Of a stretch of 64,000 nt of DNA, positions 16,462-24,744 are shown piece by piece. The DNA lies in assembly GCF_033542235.1 (NCBI RefSeq), contig NZ_JAWRCU010000003.1, forward strand, positions 558,001 through 622,000, written 5' to 3'. Every line of letters begins with the position of its first letter. Within the stretch, counting starts at the first letter, position 1. The notes under the pieces are model-generated. The model did no database searches, was not told the DNA's origin, and worked only from the letters and a program-made list of their open reading frames with translations. The stretch is from JAWRCU01 sp033542235 (GTDB taxonomy: Bacteria > Pseudomonadota > Alphaproteobacteria > Rhizobiales > Rhizobiaceae). Position numbers and translations under genes: made by a program.

Positions 16462-16800
16462 TCAAAGCGCATCGGTGTCGGTTTCGCCTGTGCGGATGCG
16501 GACCGCATGCTCGATCGGCAGCACGAAGATCTTGCCGTCGCCGATCTGGCCGGTCTTCGCGCTTCCGACGACTGCCTCGACCGCCTTGTCCACGAGGTCG
16601 GAGGGCACCGCGACTTCGATCTTGATCTTCGGCAGGAAGCTCACCGCATATTCGGCCCCGCGATAGATCTCGGTATGTCCCTTCTGCCGCCCGTAGCCTT
16701 TGACTTCGGTGACGGTCAGGCCCTGAATCCCGACGCCGGTGAGCGCTTCGCGCACCTCGTCGAGCTTGAACGGCTTGATGATTGCCATCACGATTTTCAT
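16462..16800 (-). CDS. glnK: Nitrogen regulatory PII protein GlnK
   Basis: A 112-residue PII protein. The T-loop carries the uridylylation target Tyr51 in the signature YRGAEYAVSFLPK, and the nucleotide-binding C-terminal signature is VGSAKTGQIGDGKIFVLPIE. It senses 2-oxoglutarate and ATP/ADP and blocks AmtB when nitrogen is plentiful. Pairing with amtB identifies it as GlnK rather than GlnB. A sigma-54 promoter and two upstream dyad sites indicate NtrC-dependent induction by nitrogen limitation. Confidence 0.95.
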   Translation of the reverse strand: MKIVMAIIKPFKLDEVREALTGVGIQGLTVTEVKGYGRQKGHTEIYRGAEYAVSFLPKIKIEVAVPSDLVDKAVEAVVGSAKTGQIGDGKIFVLPIEHAVRIRTGETDTDAL

Positions 16801-16898
16801 GAGGTTTCACCCTTTGCTGATGCGGCTCCCCGTTGCAGGCTCCCCGCGTTTCGTGCCCTCGCCGCGGTCGTTGGATCGCCGCAAAGTGTTCAGCGTGA

Positions 16899-16915
16899 TT
16901 CAAGCTCCGTGCCAG
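16899..16915 (-). promoter_or_regulatory. Sigma-54 promoter of glnK-amtB
   Basis: On the minus strand the sequence is CTGGCACGGAGCTTGAA. It matches YTGGCACGRNNNTTGCW except that the usual -12 C is A. The invariant GG (-24 element) and TTG are present with exact spacing. The predicted start is near 16888, about 88 nt before the glnK ATG. Confidence 0.75.
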
Positions 16916-17001
16916 ATCGCCGGAGGCTGCCCTAATCTCTTGGAAATAAACGGAAACAGCCTGCCTACCCCGGCCGTTTTCCGGACGCCGCAAAAGCAAA
17001 A

Positions 17002-17047
17002 TGCCTAACTGTTAGGCAAAACTGGAAAACTGCCTAAGAGTTTGGCA
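17002..17047 (-). promoter_or_regulatory. Two dyad sites upstream of the sigma-54 promoter (candidate NtrC enhancers)
   Basis: A perfect dyad TGCCTAACTGTTAGGCA (17002-17018) and a near copy TGCCTAAGAGTTTGGCA (17031-17047) have centres 29 bp apart. They fall about 122 and 151 bp upstream of the predicted glnK start. Paired sites about three helical turns apart at this distance are typical NtrC enhancers. The second dyad overlaps the tesB stop. Confidence 0.6.
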
Positions 17048-17909
17048 GTCGGCGCAGGCGGATAAGCCCTTCCTGTGCAACGGAGGCTACCAAAGTGCCA
17101 TCCTGCGCAAAAATGAGGCCGCGGGTGAAGCCGCGCGCGCCGGATGCCGATGGGCTGTCCTGCGAGTAAAGCAACCACCCGTCGAGATTGTGCGGTCGAT
17201 GGAACCACATTGCGTGATCAAGGCTTGCAGCCTGGATGTCCGGGTCGAAGACGACGCGGCCATGCGCAAAGGTCGAGGTGTCGAGCAGCGTCATGTCCGA
17301 AAGATATGCCAGGACCACCGAGCGCGTGGCGCGGTCATCGGGAACCGGGCCGGTGAACCTAATCCAGATCTGCTGAACCGGCGGCAGTTTTTCTCGGCTC
17401 GTATAGTGTTCCAGGATGACCGGCTTCATCTCGATCGGCCGGTCGCGCTGCCAGTACCGGCGAATGTTGTCGGGAACTCGGTCGCCGAAAGTGGCGATCA
17501 GTTCGCGGACGTCCATCAGAGTGTCCGGGTGGGGCACATCGAGCGGCATCGGAAGCTGGTGGTCGAGACCACCCTCGTCCAGCTGGAACGAGCACTCGAG
17601 CGAGAAGATCGCCTGGCCGTGCTGGATTGCGGTGACGCGACGGGTGGTGAAGGAGCGGCCGTCGCGCAACCGCTCGACCTCGTAGACGATCGGCACGGTC
17701 GTATCGCCCGGCAGCATGAAATACGAGTGCAGTGAATGCACGTGCCGGTCGGCATCGACCGTGCGCTGCGCCGCGACCAGCGCCTGTCCGACGACCTGCC
17801 CGCCGAAGACGCGCTGCCAGCTCGTGCGCGGGCTGCGACCACGATAGAGATTGTGTTCGAGCCGCTCGAGGTCGAGTATGTCGAGCAGCTCCTGCATGGC
17901 TGGCGACAT
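17034..17909 (-). CDS. tesB: Acyl-CoA thioesterase II
   Basis: A 291-residue double-hotdog thioesterase that hydrolyses medium/long acyl-CoAs. Family stretches: LEHNLYRGRSP at the start, RVFGGQVVGQALVAAQRTV and HSLHSYFMLPGD in the first hotdog, and LDHAMWFHRPHNLDGWLLY in the second, holding catalytic-region residues. The end ARGFTRGLIFAQDGTLVASVAQEGLIR is diagnostic. The start at 17909 (MSPAMQELLDILDLE) has GGAC/GGAG upstream. It is divergent from the UbiH-family gene. Confidence 0.95.
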   Translation of the reverse strand: MSPAMQELLDILDLERLEHNLYRGRSPRTSWQRVFGGQVVGQALVAAQRTVDADRHVHSLHSYFMLPGDTTVPIVYEVERLRDGRSFTTRRVTAIQHGQAIFSLECSFQLDEGGLDHQLPMPLDVPHPDTLMDVRELIATFGDRVPDNIRRYWQRDRPIEMKPVILEHYTSREKLPPVQQIWIRFTGPVPDDRATRSVVLAYLSDMTLLDTSTFAHGRVVFDPDIQAASLDHAMWFHRPHNLDGWLLYSQDSPSASGARGFTRGLIFAQDGTLVASVAQEGLIRLRRLPNS

Positions 17910-18051
17910 AGTCTCCGTCCTTTCAGGCCACGCAGGCTCGGCAAAGTGTCCCACGTTTTGCGACGAGAACCTGCTATAAACAAAGGACTCACGATTTCGA
18001 CCGGAAGGCTGGTCAAGTCAAGGCAGGCGAGAAGCGCGAAAGGATGATCGA

Positions 18052-19302
18052 ATGCCGCGCATGAGGTCGACCAGGGAAGGCGAGCAGAGCCACCTCGACG
18101 TGCTGGTGGCCGGCGCCGGCTATGTCGGGCTTGCTACGGCGGTTGCGATCCGCGCGGCGCGCCCCAGCCTCAGGGTCGCGCTGGTCGACGCCGCGCCCGA
18201 AGGCGCGTGGGAGCGCGACGGCCGGGCCTCGGCCGTCGCAGCGGCCGCTTGCCGCATGCTGGACCGGCTCGGCTGCTGGGCCGAGATCGAGGCCGAGGCA
18301 CAGGCGATCACTGAGATGATCATCACCGATTCGCGCATGGGCGATCCCGTTCGGCCCGTGTTTCTGACCTTCGGCGGGGAGGTCGCGCCCGGCGAGCCAT
18401 TCGCGCATATGGTCTACAACCGTACCCTGAACGGCGCGCTGCGTCGCAGTGCTGCCGCGCTCGGCATCGACATCATCGAGGGCGTAGCGGTCGAGGCGTT
18501 CACGGTCGAGCCAGGCGGCGCAACGGTCCATCTCGCCGACGGCGCCACGCTGAGAACCATGCTCCTCGTCGCGGCCGACGGTGTCAATTCGCGGTTGCGG
18601 GACATGGCCGGCATCAAGACGGTGCGATGGGAATACGGGCAGTCGGGAATCGTCTGCACGGTTGCGCATGAACGACCGCACAATGGCCGGGCGGAGGAAC
18701 ACTTCCTGCCGGCCGGGCCGTTCGCGATCCTGCCGCTGCCGGGCAACAAGTCGTCAATCGTCTGGACCGAACGCAGCGCGGACGCCGACAAGCTCGTGGC
18801 GGCGGACCCGTTCCTGTTCGAAGCGGAACTGGAACAGCGCTTCGGGCTGAAGCTCGGTGAGATCAGCGTCGAGGGCAAGCCGCGCGCCTGGCCGCTGGCG
18901 CTCACCCTTGCCCGCGATTTCGTGAAGCCGCGTTTCGCGCTTGCAGGCGATGCGGCGCACGGCATCCATCCGATTGCTGGCCAGGGCCTCAATCTCGGCT
19001 TCAAGGATGCTGCGGCCCTTGCCGAGACGATCGTCGAGGCAGACCGGCTCGGCCGGGACATCGGCGCTATCGACGTGCTGGAAGCCTATCAGCGCTGGCG
19101 CCGCTTCGATACCGTGCAGATGGGCGTCACGACAGACGTTCTCAATCGCCTCTTCTCCAACGATCTTGCTCCTGTAAGAGCAATCCGCGATGTCGGCCTC
19201 GGCTTCGTCGACCGCATGCCGAGGCTGAAGGAGTTTTTCATCCGGCAGGCCGCCGGACTTTCCGGCCCGTCGCCACGGCTTTTGAAGGGCGAGGCGATCT
19301 GA
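18052..19302 (+). CDS. UbiH/UbiF/COQ6-family FAD-dependent hydroxylase
   Basis: A 416-residue flavoprotein monooxygenase for ubiquinone-ring hydroxylation. The FAD-binding motif is DVLVAGAGYVGLATAVAI (GAGYVG replaces the common GGGxxG). The DG motif is LLVAADGVNSRLRDMAGI. The GD motif is RFALAGDAAHGIHPIAGQGLNLGFKD, strictly of the ubiquinone-hydroxylase class. The ring position cannot be assigned: alphaproteobacteria often use UbiL or UbiM with relaxed regioselectivity. Start at 18052 with AAAGGATG upstream; a second ATG at 18061 is possible. Confidence 0.92.
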   Translation: MPRMRSTREGEQSHLDVLVAGAGYVGLATAVAIRAARPSLRVALVDAAPEGAWERDGRASAVAAAACRMLDRLGCWAEIEAEAQAITEMIITDSRMGDPVRPVFLTFGGEVAPGEPFAHMVYNRTLNGALRRSAAALGIDIIEGVAVEAFTVEPGGATVHLADGATLRTMLLVAADGVNSRLRDMAGIKTVRWEYGQSGIVCTVAHERPHNGRAEEHFLPAGPFAILPLPGNKSSIVWTERSADADKLVAADPFLFEAELEQRFGLKLGEISVEGKPRAWPLALTLARDFVKPRFALAGDAAHGIHPIAGQGLNLGFKDAAALAETIVEADRLGRDIGAIDVLEAYQRWRRFDTVQMGVTTDVLNRLFSNDLAPVRAIRDVGLGFVDRMPRLKEFFIRQAAGLSGPSPRLLKGEAI

Positions 19303-19476
19303 GAATGGGTGCAGGGATCGGTTTGCCTTTCTGTCGCGGGGGGCTGTGGCGCTCCGAAGCCAGCCCGCGCGGCAAAAGGCAAACTGTCCGTTGCGCAGCA
19401 TGACCGGGCCAAGCACCGGCCCTATATTGAGCTTGCCGCCGCTCGACGGCCTTCTGATCAACAGGGAGACGTAATT

Positions 19477-19902
19477 ATGGACCGTAACGCAACAGCCGTC
19501 TGGAAAGGCAATCTCAGGGAAGGCACCGGAACGATCACCACTCAGAGCGGCGCGCTTGCCGAGCTGCCCTATTCGTTCAAGACTCGCTTCGAGGACGAAA
19601 GCGGAAAGTCCGGAACCAACCCCGAGGAGCTGATCGCGGCGGCACACGCCAGCTGCTTCGCCATGCAGCTGTCGCACTTTCTCGCCGAGAACGGCACGCC
19701 GGCGACCAAGCTCGATGCCAAGGCAGTGGTGACGCTGGTGCCCGGCACCGGAATAACCGGTAGTGCGCTGACCCTCGTCGGCACCGTGCCCGGGCTCGAT
19801 CCGGCAAAGTTCAGCGAACTCGCGAACAAGGCCAAGGCGGAATGCCCGGTGTCGAGAGCGCTTGGCGCGATCAACGTCTCGCTCGACGCCAGACTGGCCT
19901 GA
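19477..19902 (+). CDS. OsmC-family peroxidase
   Basis: A 141-residue OsmC/Ohr-fold protein that reduces organic hydroperoxides. The two catalytic cysteines are visible: Cys60 in AAAHASCFAMQLSHFL and Cys123 in KAECPVSRAL, the latter with the conserved xCPVSxAL context typical of OsmC (YhfA/OsmC-type). NPEELIAAAHASCF is the family signature. The start at 19477 follows AGGGAGACG; the upstream in-frame region shows no homology. It is followed by a hairpin and then the phosphate operon. Confidence 0.93.
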   Translation: MDRNATAVWKGNLREGTGTITTQSGALAELPYSFKTRFEDESGKSGTNPEELIAAAHASCFAMQLSHFLAENGTPATKLDAKAVVTLVPGTGITGSALTLVGTVPGLDPAKFSELANKAKAECPVSRALGAINVSLDARLA

Positions 19903-19924
19903 GCGGCGACTTCGTTGGTTGGTG

Positions 19925-19948
19925 AGCGGGCGCTCGCCGGCGCCCGCT
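19925..19948 (+). terminator. Hairpin after the osmC-family gene
   Basis: AGCGGGCGC (19925-19933) and GCGCCCGCT (19940-19948) form a 9-bp perfect stem with a 6-nt loop, 22 nt after the stop. There is no T-run, so it may work as a Rho-assisted or weak terminator separating this gene from pst. Confidence 0.5.
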
Positions 19949-20116
19949 GCCCGGCGGCGATCACATATTCAGGATGTCATGACGATCGGTGAAAGCCGCC
20001 CACTTAGCCGGCTGCTCGAGCAAGATGCTGAAAGCAAGGGGCTATTCCGACAGCCGGTCCAGCTTGCCAGATGGTGTCGGCGAGCCATCGGAAAGCTTTA
20101 TCTCAGCGACACAAAA

Positions 20117-20134
20117 CTGTCATCCAACTGTAAC
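20117..20134 (+). promoter_or_regulatory. Pho box upstream of pstS
   Basis: CTGTCATCCAACTGTAAC consists of two 7-nt direct repeats (CTGTCAT and CTGTAAC) with a 4-nt spacer, the standard PhoB binding site. It lies 77 bp before the pstS start. PhoB itself is encoded at the end of the cluster, so the operon is predicted to be self-activating under phosphate starvation. The rest of the 308-bp gap (19903-20210) holds a terminator hairpin and no gene that I can see. Confidence 0.85.
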
Positions 20135-20210
20135 ATAGCATGTTTATGGCCTTCCCCCGAGGTGCCGCAAGGGCGTCCTCACTGAATTCCGAAAACGGGA
20201 GTAAGGCGAC

Positions 20211-21266
20211 ATGCAACACTTCATCCGCTCGGCGGCGGTGGCCATTGCCATCGCATCGTCCAGCTTCACTGCTTCACTGGCCACGGCCGCGGATATTTCC
20301 GGCGCCGGCGCGACCTTCCCCTATCCGATCTACGCCAAATGGGCGGACGCCTATAAGAAAGAGACCGGCATCGGACTGAACTACCAGTCGATCGGCTCTG
20401 GCGGCGGCATCAAGCAGATCAAGGCGAAGACCGTCACCTTCGGCGCCTCCGACGCGCCGCTGAAGGGCGAGGATCTGGAGTCGATCGGGCTAGCCCAGTT
20501 CCCGATGGTCATGGGCGGCATCGTGCCCGTCGTCAACCTCGAAGGCATCAAGCCCGGCGAGCTGGTTCTCGATGGACCAACGCTGGCTGACATCTTCCAG
20601 GGCAAGATCACAACCTGGAACGACGCTGCGATTCAGAAGCTGAACCCCGACGTCAAGCTGCCCGATACTGCGATCGCAGTCGTGCACCGCTCGGACGGTT
20701 CGGGCACGACCTTCAATTTCAGCTACTATCTCGCAGACGTGAGCGCCGACTGGAAGGACAAGGTCGGCGTCAACACGGCGCTGGAGTGGCCGGTCGGCAT
20801 CGGCGCGAAGGGCAATGAGGGCGTCGCCAACAACGTCGCGCAGACGGTCGGCGCGATCGGCTATGTCGAATATGCCTATGCCAAGCAGAACAAGCTCACC
20901 TACGCCGACATGATCAACAAGGACGGCAAGAAGGTGGAGCCGACCGCTGCTGCGTTCTCCGCTGCCGCCGCGAATGCCGACTGGAACTCGCAGCCGGGCT
21001 ACGGCGTCATCCTTGCCAACCAGCCGGGCGCCGAAACCTGGCCGATGACCTCGGCGACGTGGATCCTGGTCTACAAGAAGCCCGATGACGCGGCCGCCAC
21101 CGCCGAAGCGCTCAAGTTCTTCGCCTGGTCTTACGCCAAGGGCGACGAGATGGCCGCGCAACTCGACTACGTCCCGATGCCGGATGCGGTCGTCAAGAGC
21201 GTCGAAGAGATGTGGGCCAAGGACGTCGTAGACGCCAACGGCAAGCCGGTTTACTCGGCCATGTAA
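20211..21266 (+). CDS. pstS: Phosphate ABC transporter, periplasmic binding protein
   Basis: A 351-residue precursor with a signal peptide (AVAIAIASSSFTASLATA, cleavage before ADISGAGATF). DISGAGATFPYPIYAKW is the universal PstS N-terminus. HRSDGSGTTFNFSYYL carries phosphate-contacting Ser/Arg/Asp residues, and YQSIGSGGGIKQI is the other binding loop. It captures phosphate for PstCAB. The SD is GGGAGTAAGG. First gene of pstSCAB-phoUB and directly behind a Pho box. Confidence 0.97.
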   Translation: MQHFIRSAAVAIAIASSSFTASLATAADISGAGATFPYPIYAKWADAYKKETGIGLNYQSIGSGGGIKQIKAKTVTFGASDAPLKGEDLESIGLAQFPMVMGGIVPVVNLEGIKPGELVLDGPTLADIFQGKITTWNDAAIQKLNPDVKLPDTAIAVVHRSDGSGTTFNFSYYLADVSADWKDKVGVNTALEWPVGIGAKGNEGVANNVAQTVGAIGYVEYAYAKQNKLTYADMINKDGKKVEPTAAAFSAAAANADWNSQPGYGVILANQPGAETWPMTSATWILVYKKPDDAAATAEALKFFAWSYAKGDEMAAQLDYVPMPDAVVKSVEEMWAKDVVDANGKPVYSAM

Positions 21267-21276
21267 TCTCCTTAGC

Positions 21277-21305
21277 GTGGAGGGCGCGAGCTAGGCGCCC
21301 TCCAC
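21277..21305 (+). terminator. Strong hairpin between pstS and pstC
   Basis: GTGGAGGGCGC (21277-21287) and GCGCCCTCCAC (21295-21305) form a perfect 11-bp stem with a 7-nt loop followed by CTGTTCTT. It lies 10 nt after pstS. Its probable role is partial termination or 3' protection that gives more binding protein than membrane components. Confidence 0.65.
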
Positions 21306-21328
21306 CTGTTCTTCAGCAAGGGGGCTAC

Positions 21329-22321
21329 ATGACCATCGCATCCGAAGCCATGCCAGCACCATCGGTCGCAGCCCGGGCCAGAGAGGCCACCGTCCAGCGC
21401 TTCGCTACCACTGATGCGTTTTTTCGAACCCTTACGCGCGCTGCCGCCATCCTCGTTCTCCTGATTTTGGGCGGCGTTGCAATCTCGCTGGTCATAGGTT
21501 CCTGGCCGGCACTGTCCACCTTCGGCGCGGCCTTCCTGGTTACTGAAAGCTGGAACCCGGTGACCGAAAAGTTCGGCGCGCTCGCCCCGATCTATGGCAC
21601 GGTCGTGACCGCCGCCTTGTCGATCGTCATCGCTGTCCCGATCGGTATCGGCATCGCCGTTTTCCTGACCGAGCTCTGCCCACGATCGCTCCGGCGCCCG
21701 ATCGCCATCGCGATCGAGCTGCTCGCAGGTATCCCGTCGATCATCTATGGCATTTGGGGCCTGTTCGTCTTCGCGCCCTTCCTGCAGACCACGATACAGC
21801 CCTTCATCATCAACCTGTTTCACGGCGTTCCGGGCCTCAACAGCCTTTTCGCCGGCCCGCCTTACGGCATCGGGCTTCTGACCTCGGCGCTGATCCTCAC
21901 GATCATGATCCTGCCCTTCATCAGTTCGATCACCAAGGACGTGTTCGAGACGGTGCCGCCCGTGCTCAAGGAGTCCGCCTACGGGATCGGCTGCACGACC
22001 TGGGAGGTCACACGCCGCGTCGTCATTCCCTACACGCGCATTGGCATTATGGGCGGAGTGATGCTCGCGCTTGGCCGAGCGTTGGGCGAGACCATGGCCG
22101 TGACCTTCGTGATCGGCAATGCGCATCGCATCAGCGCCTCGCTCTTTGCACCCGGCACAACCATTTCGGCGACCATCGCCAACGAGTTCACCGAAGCCGA
22201 TGGCGAGCTCTATACTTCATCCCTGATCGCTCTCGGCCTGATCCTTTTCGTCATCACGTTCCTCATTCTTGCCGCCGCCCGCTTCATGCTGATGCGGATC
22301 GAGCGCCGAGCCGGAGCCTGA
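21329..22321 (+). CDS. pstC: Phosphate ABC transporter permease PstC
   Basis: A 330-residue inner-membrane permease with about six spans. The permease coupling motif region is TWEVTRRVVIPYTRIGIMGGVMLALGRALGETMAV, in which EAA-like residues and ALGETMAV are typical of PstC. An early long hydrophobic segment (AAILVLLILGGVAISLVIG) marks the first span. The start at 21329 follows GGGGGCTAC; an earlier in-frame start would overlap the hairpin. It forms the channel with PstA. Confidence 0.96.
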   Translation: MTIASEAMPAPSVAARAREATVQRFATTDAFFRTLTRAAAILVLLILGGVAISLVIGSWPALSTFGAAFLVTESWNPVTEKFGALAPIYGTVVTAALSIVIAVPIGIGIAVFLTELCPRSLRRPIAIAIELLAGIPSIIYGIWGLFVFAPFLQTTIQPFIINLFHGVPGLNSLFAGPPYGIGLLTSALILTIMILPFISSITKDVFETVPPVLKESAYGIGCTTWEVTRRVVIPYTRIGIMGGVMLALGRALGETMAVTFVIGNAHRISASLFAPGTTISATIANEFTEADGELYTSSLIALGLILFVITFLILAAARFMLMRIERRAGA

Positions 22322-22323
22322 CC

Positions 22324-23169
22324 ATGTCCCCCGCCATCTACAACCGTCGCAAAGCCAAGAATGCAGTCATGATGACGCTGTGCACGCTAGCGGCGGGCAT
22401 CGGGCTTGCCTGGCTGGCGCTGATCCTAGGCGCTCTGCTCTACAAGGGCTTCTCCGGGCTTTCGCTGGCAGTGTTCACGGAAATGACCCCGCCGCCCGGC
22501 GAGGCCGGCGGATTGCTCAACGCGATCGCCGGCAGCGTCGCGATGACGATCATCGCAGTGGTTGTAGGAACCCCGATCGGGATCCTGGCCGGCACCTTCA
22601 TGGCCGAGTATGGACGTTTCTCGAAGCTGACGGTCGCGGTGCGCTTCATCAACGACATTCTCCTCTCGGCCCCCTCGATCGTTATCGGGCTGTTCATCTA
22701 CGAGTTGCTTGTGAGGCCGATGGGTCACTTCTCGGCTATCGCCGGCGCTTGCGCACTTGCTTTGCTGGTCATTCCGGTGGTCGTGCGCACCACCGAAGAC
22801 ATGCTTCTGCTGGTGCCTAATGCACTGCGCGAGGCGGGCACGGCAATCGGGGCGCCGCGCTGGATCGTGATCCGCTCCGTCGCCTACCGGGCTGCTCTCT
22901 CGGGCATCATCACCGGAATACTTCTTGCGATTGCCCGAATCTCCGGCGAGACGGCGCCGCTACTCTTCACGGCCCTGAACAATCAGTTCTGGAGCGCCAA
23001 TCTCAACGCTCCAATGGCCAGCCTGCCCGTTACAATCTTCCAGTTCGCGCTGAGCCCCTATGAAGAATGGCAGCAGCTGGCGTGGACCGGCGCACTGATC
23101 ATCACGATTGCGGTGCTTACGTTGAGCATCACCGCCCGCAGTCTCACAGGACGCAGAGAGGAAAGATGA
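22324..23169 (+). CDS. pstA: Phosphate ABC transporter permease PstA
   Basis: A 281-residue permease of about six spans, partner of PstC. Typical parts are PGEAGGLLNAIAGSVAMTI, a conserved periplasmic/TM junction, and RISGETAPLLFTALNNQFW near the end, a PstA hallmark. It begins 2 nt after the pstC stop. The frame is open far upstream inside pstC, but MSPAIYNRRKAKN at 22324 is the real start by position and homology. It overlaps pstB by 4 nt. Confidence 0.96.
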   Translation: MSPAIYNRRKAKNAVMMTLCTLAAGIGLAWLALILGALLYKGFSGLSLAVFTEMTPPPGEAGGLLNAIAGSVAMTIIAVVVGTPIGILAGTFMAEYGRFSKLTVAVRFINDILLSAPSIVIGLFIYELLVRPMGHFSAIAGACALALLVIPVVVRTTEDMLLLVPNALREAGTAIGAPRWIVIRSVAYRAALSGIITGILLAIARISGETAPLLFTALNNQFWSANLNAPMASLPVTIFQFALSPYEEWQQLAWTGALIITIAVLTLSITARSLTGRREER

Positions 23170-23975
23170 GCCAGATGTTGTCTCCCGATCAACTTACTCT
23201 TTCCCCCGAACAATCCGTCGCCGCCCCGAAGCTCGAGGTGCAAAACCTGGACTTCTTCTATGGCGGGACGAGAGCGCTGAAGAGCATTTCGCTGGCCCTG
23301 CCGGCGAAGAGCGTGACCGCGTTCATCGGACCGTCCGGCTGCGGGAAATCGACGCTTCTGCGTGTCTTCAATCGCATCTACGAGCTTTATCCCAATCAGC
23401 GTGCCGAAGGGAAAGTGGTCGTCGACGGCAAGAATATCCTCGACCGCTCCCAGGATCTCAATCTGCTGCGGGCAATGATCGGCATGGTTTTCCAGAAGCC
23501 GACGCCCTTCCCGATGTCGATCTACGAGAACATCTCATTCGGCGTCAGGCTCTATGAAAAGCTGTCCAAGTCCGAAATGGATGCGCGTGTCGAGCAGGCG
23601 CTTCAGCGCGCCGCGCTGTGGAACGAAGTGAAGGACAAGCTGCATGCAAGCGGCCTCAGCCTCTCGGGCGGCCAGCAGCAGCGGCTCTGCATCGCGAGGA
23701 CGGTCGCGGTAAAGCCCGAAATCATCCTGTTCGACGAGCCCTGCTCGGCGCTGGACCCCATCTCGACCGCGAAGATCGAAGAGCTGATCGACGAGCTGCG
23801 CAGCGAATACACGATCGTCATCGTCACTCACAACATGCAGCAGGCAGCGCGTGTGTCGAGCAAGACCGCGTTCATGTATCTCGGCGAGCTGGTGGAGTTC
23901 GACCAGACCGAGAAAATATTCACTTCGCCTCGGGAAAAGCGGACGCAGGATTACATCACCGGCCGTTTCGGCTGA
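23166..23975 (+). CDS. pstB: Phosphate ABC transporter ATPase PstB
   Basis: A 269-residue ABC ATPase. Walker A is GPSGCGKST, signature LSGGQQQRLCIART, Walker B IILFDEPCSALDP and H-loop IVIVTHNMQQAARVSS. MVFQKPTPFPMSIYENI is the PstB-specific Q-loop region. The ATG overlaps the pstA stop (ATGA), giving tight coupling. It energises PstSCA uptake. Confidence 0.97.
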   Translation: MSQMLSPDQLTLSPEQSVAAPKLEVQNLDFFYGGTRALKSISLALPAKSVTAFIGPSGCGKSTLLRVFNRIYELYPNQRAEGKVVVDGKNILDRSQDLNLLRAMIGMVFQKPTPFPMSIYENISFGVRLYEKLSKSEMDARVEQALQRAALWNEVKDKLHASGLSLSGGQQQRLCIARTVAVKPEIILFDEPCSALDPISTAKIEELIDELRSEYTIVIVTHNMQQAARVSSKTAFMYLGELVEFDQTEKIFTSPREKRTQDYITGRFG

Positions 23976-24013
23976 GCGATTCGACACCCCGCGGCACGAT
24001 ACGAGGACAGGTC

Positions 24014-24721
24014 ATGGTTGAACATACGGTTGCCTCCTTCGACGAGGATCTCGCACAGATTGACCGGCTGATCCGCGATATGGGCGATCTTTCCGGGTCG
24101 ATGGTGTCGTCCTCGACAACCGCGCTGCTCCAGTCCGACAGCGCACTGGCACAGCGCGTCATCTCCGACGATGCGATCATGGACGCCAAGCAGCGCGAGC
24201 TCGACGAGCGTGCGATCACGCTGATCGCCAGGCGCCAACCGATGGCGCAGGACCTGCGCTCGGTCGTCGGCGCGATCCGCATGGCGGCCGATCTCGAGCG
24301 GATCGGCGATCTTGCCAAGAACATCGCCAAGCGCGTCGGCGCGGTCGGCGAGACGGCGACGCCGAAGGCGCTCGCGCAGACGATCGAGAATATGTCCTCG
24401 CTGGTGCTGAGCCAGGTCTACGGCGTCGTCAGTGCCTATGTGGGTCGCGATGCGGAGGGACTGAGCACGCTCAGGGCGGACGACGAGAAGGTCGATATCA
24501 AATATACAGCCGTCTTCCGCGAGCTCCTCACCTATATGATGGAAGATCCGCGCAATATCAGCGCCTGCACCCATCTGCTCTTTTGCGCGAAGAACCTGGA
24601 GCGTATCGGCGATCACGTGACCAATATCGCCGAGAACGCTTATTACGTCATCACCGGCACGCAGCTTCCGCCCTACCGGCCGAAGTCTGACGAGATGTCC
24701 GTGGCTGCGCTTACCGAATAA
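24014..24721 (+). CDS. phoU: Phosphate signalling protein PhoU
   Basis: A 235-residue all-helical protein made of two PhoU repeats. Metal-cluster motifs ExxxD-like are visible in DDAIMDAKQRELDERAI and DLERIGDLAKNIAKR of the first repeat, and in ADDEKVDIKYTAVF and NLERIGDHVTNIAENAYY of the second. PhoU links the Pst transporter state to the PhoR/PhoB pathway, repressing it in high phosphate. It starts 38 nt after pstB. Confidence 0.96.
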   Translation: MVEHTVASFDEDLAQIDRLIRDMGDLSGSMVSSSTTALLQSDSALAQRVISDDAIMDAKQRELDERAITLIARRQPMAQDLRSVVGAIRMAADLERIGDLAKNIAKRVGAVGETATPKALAQTIENMSSLVLSQVYGVVSAYVGRDAEGLSTLRADDEKVDIKYTAVFRELLTYMMEDPRNISACTHLLFCAKNLERIGDHVTNIAENAYYVITGTQLPPYRPKSDEMSVAALTE

Positions 24722-24744
24722 CGTATCACTTCGAGGCACACCGG

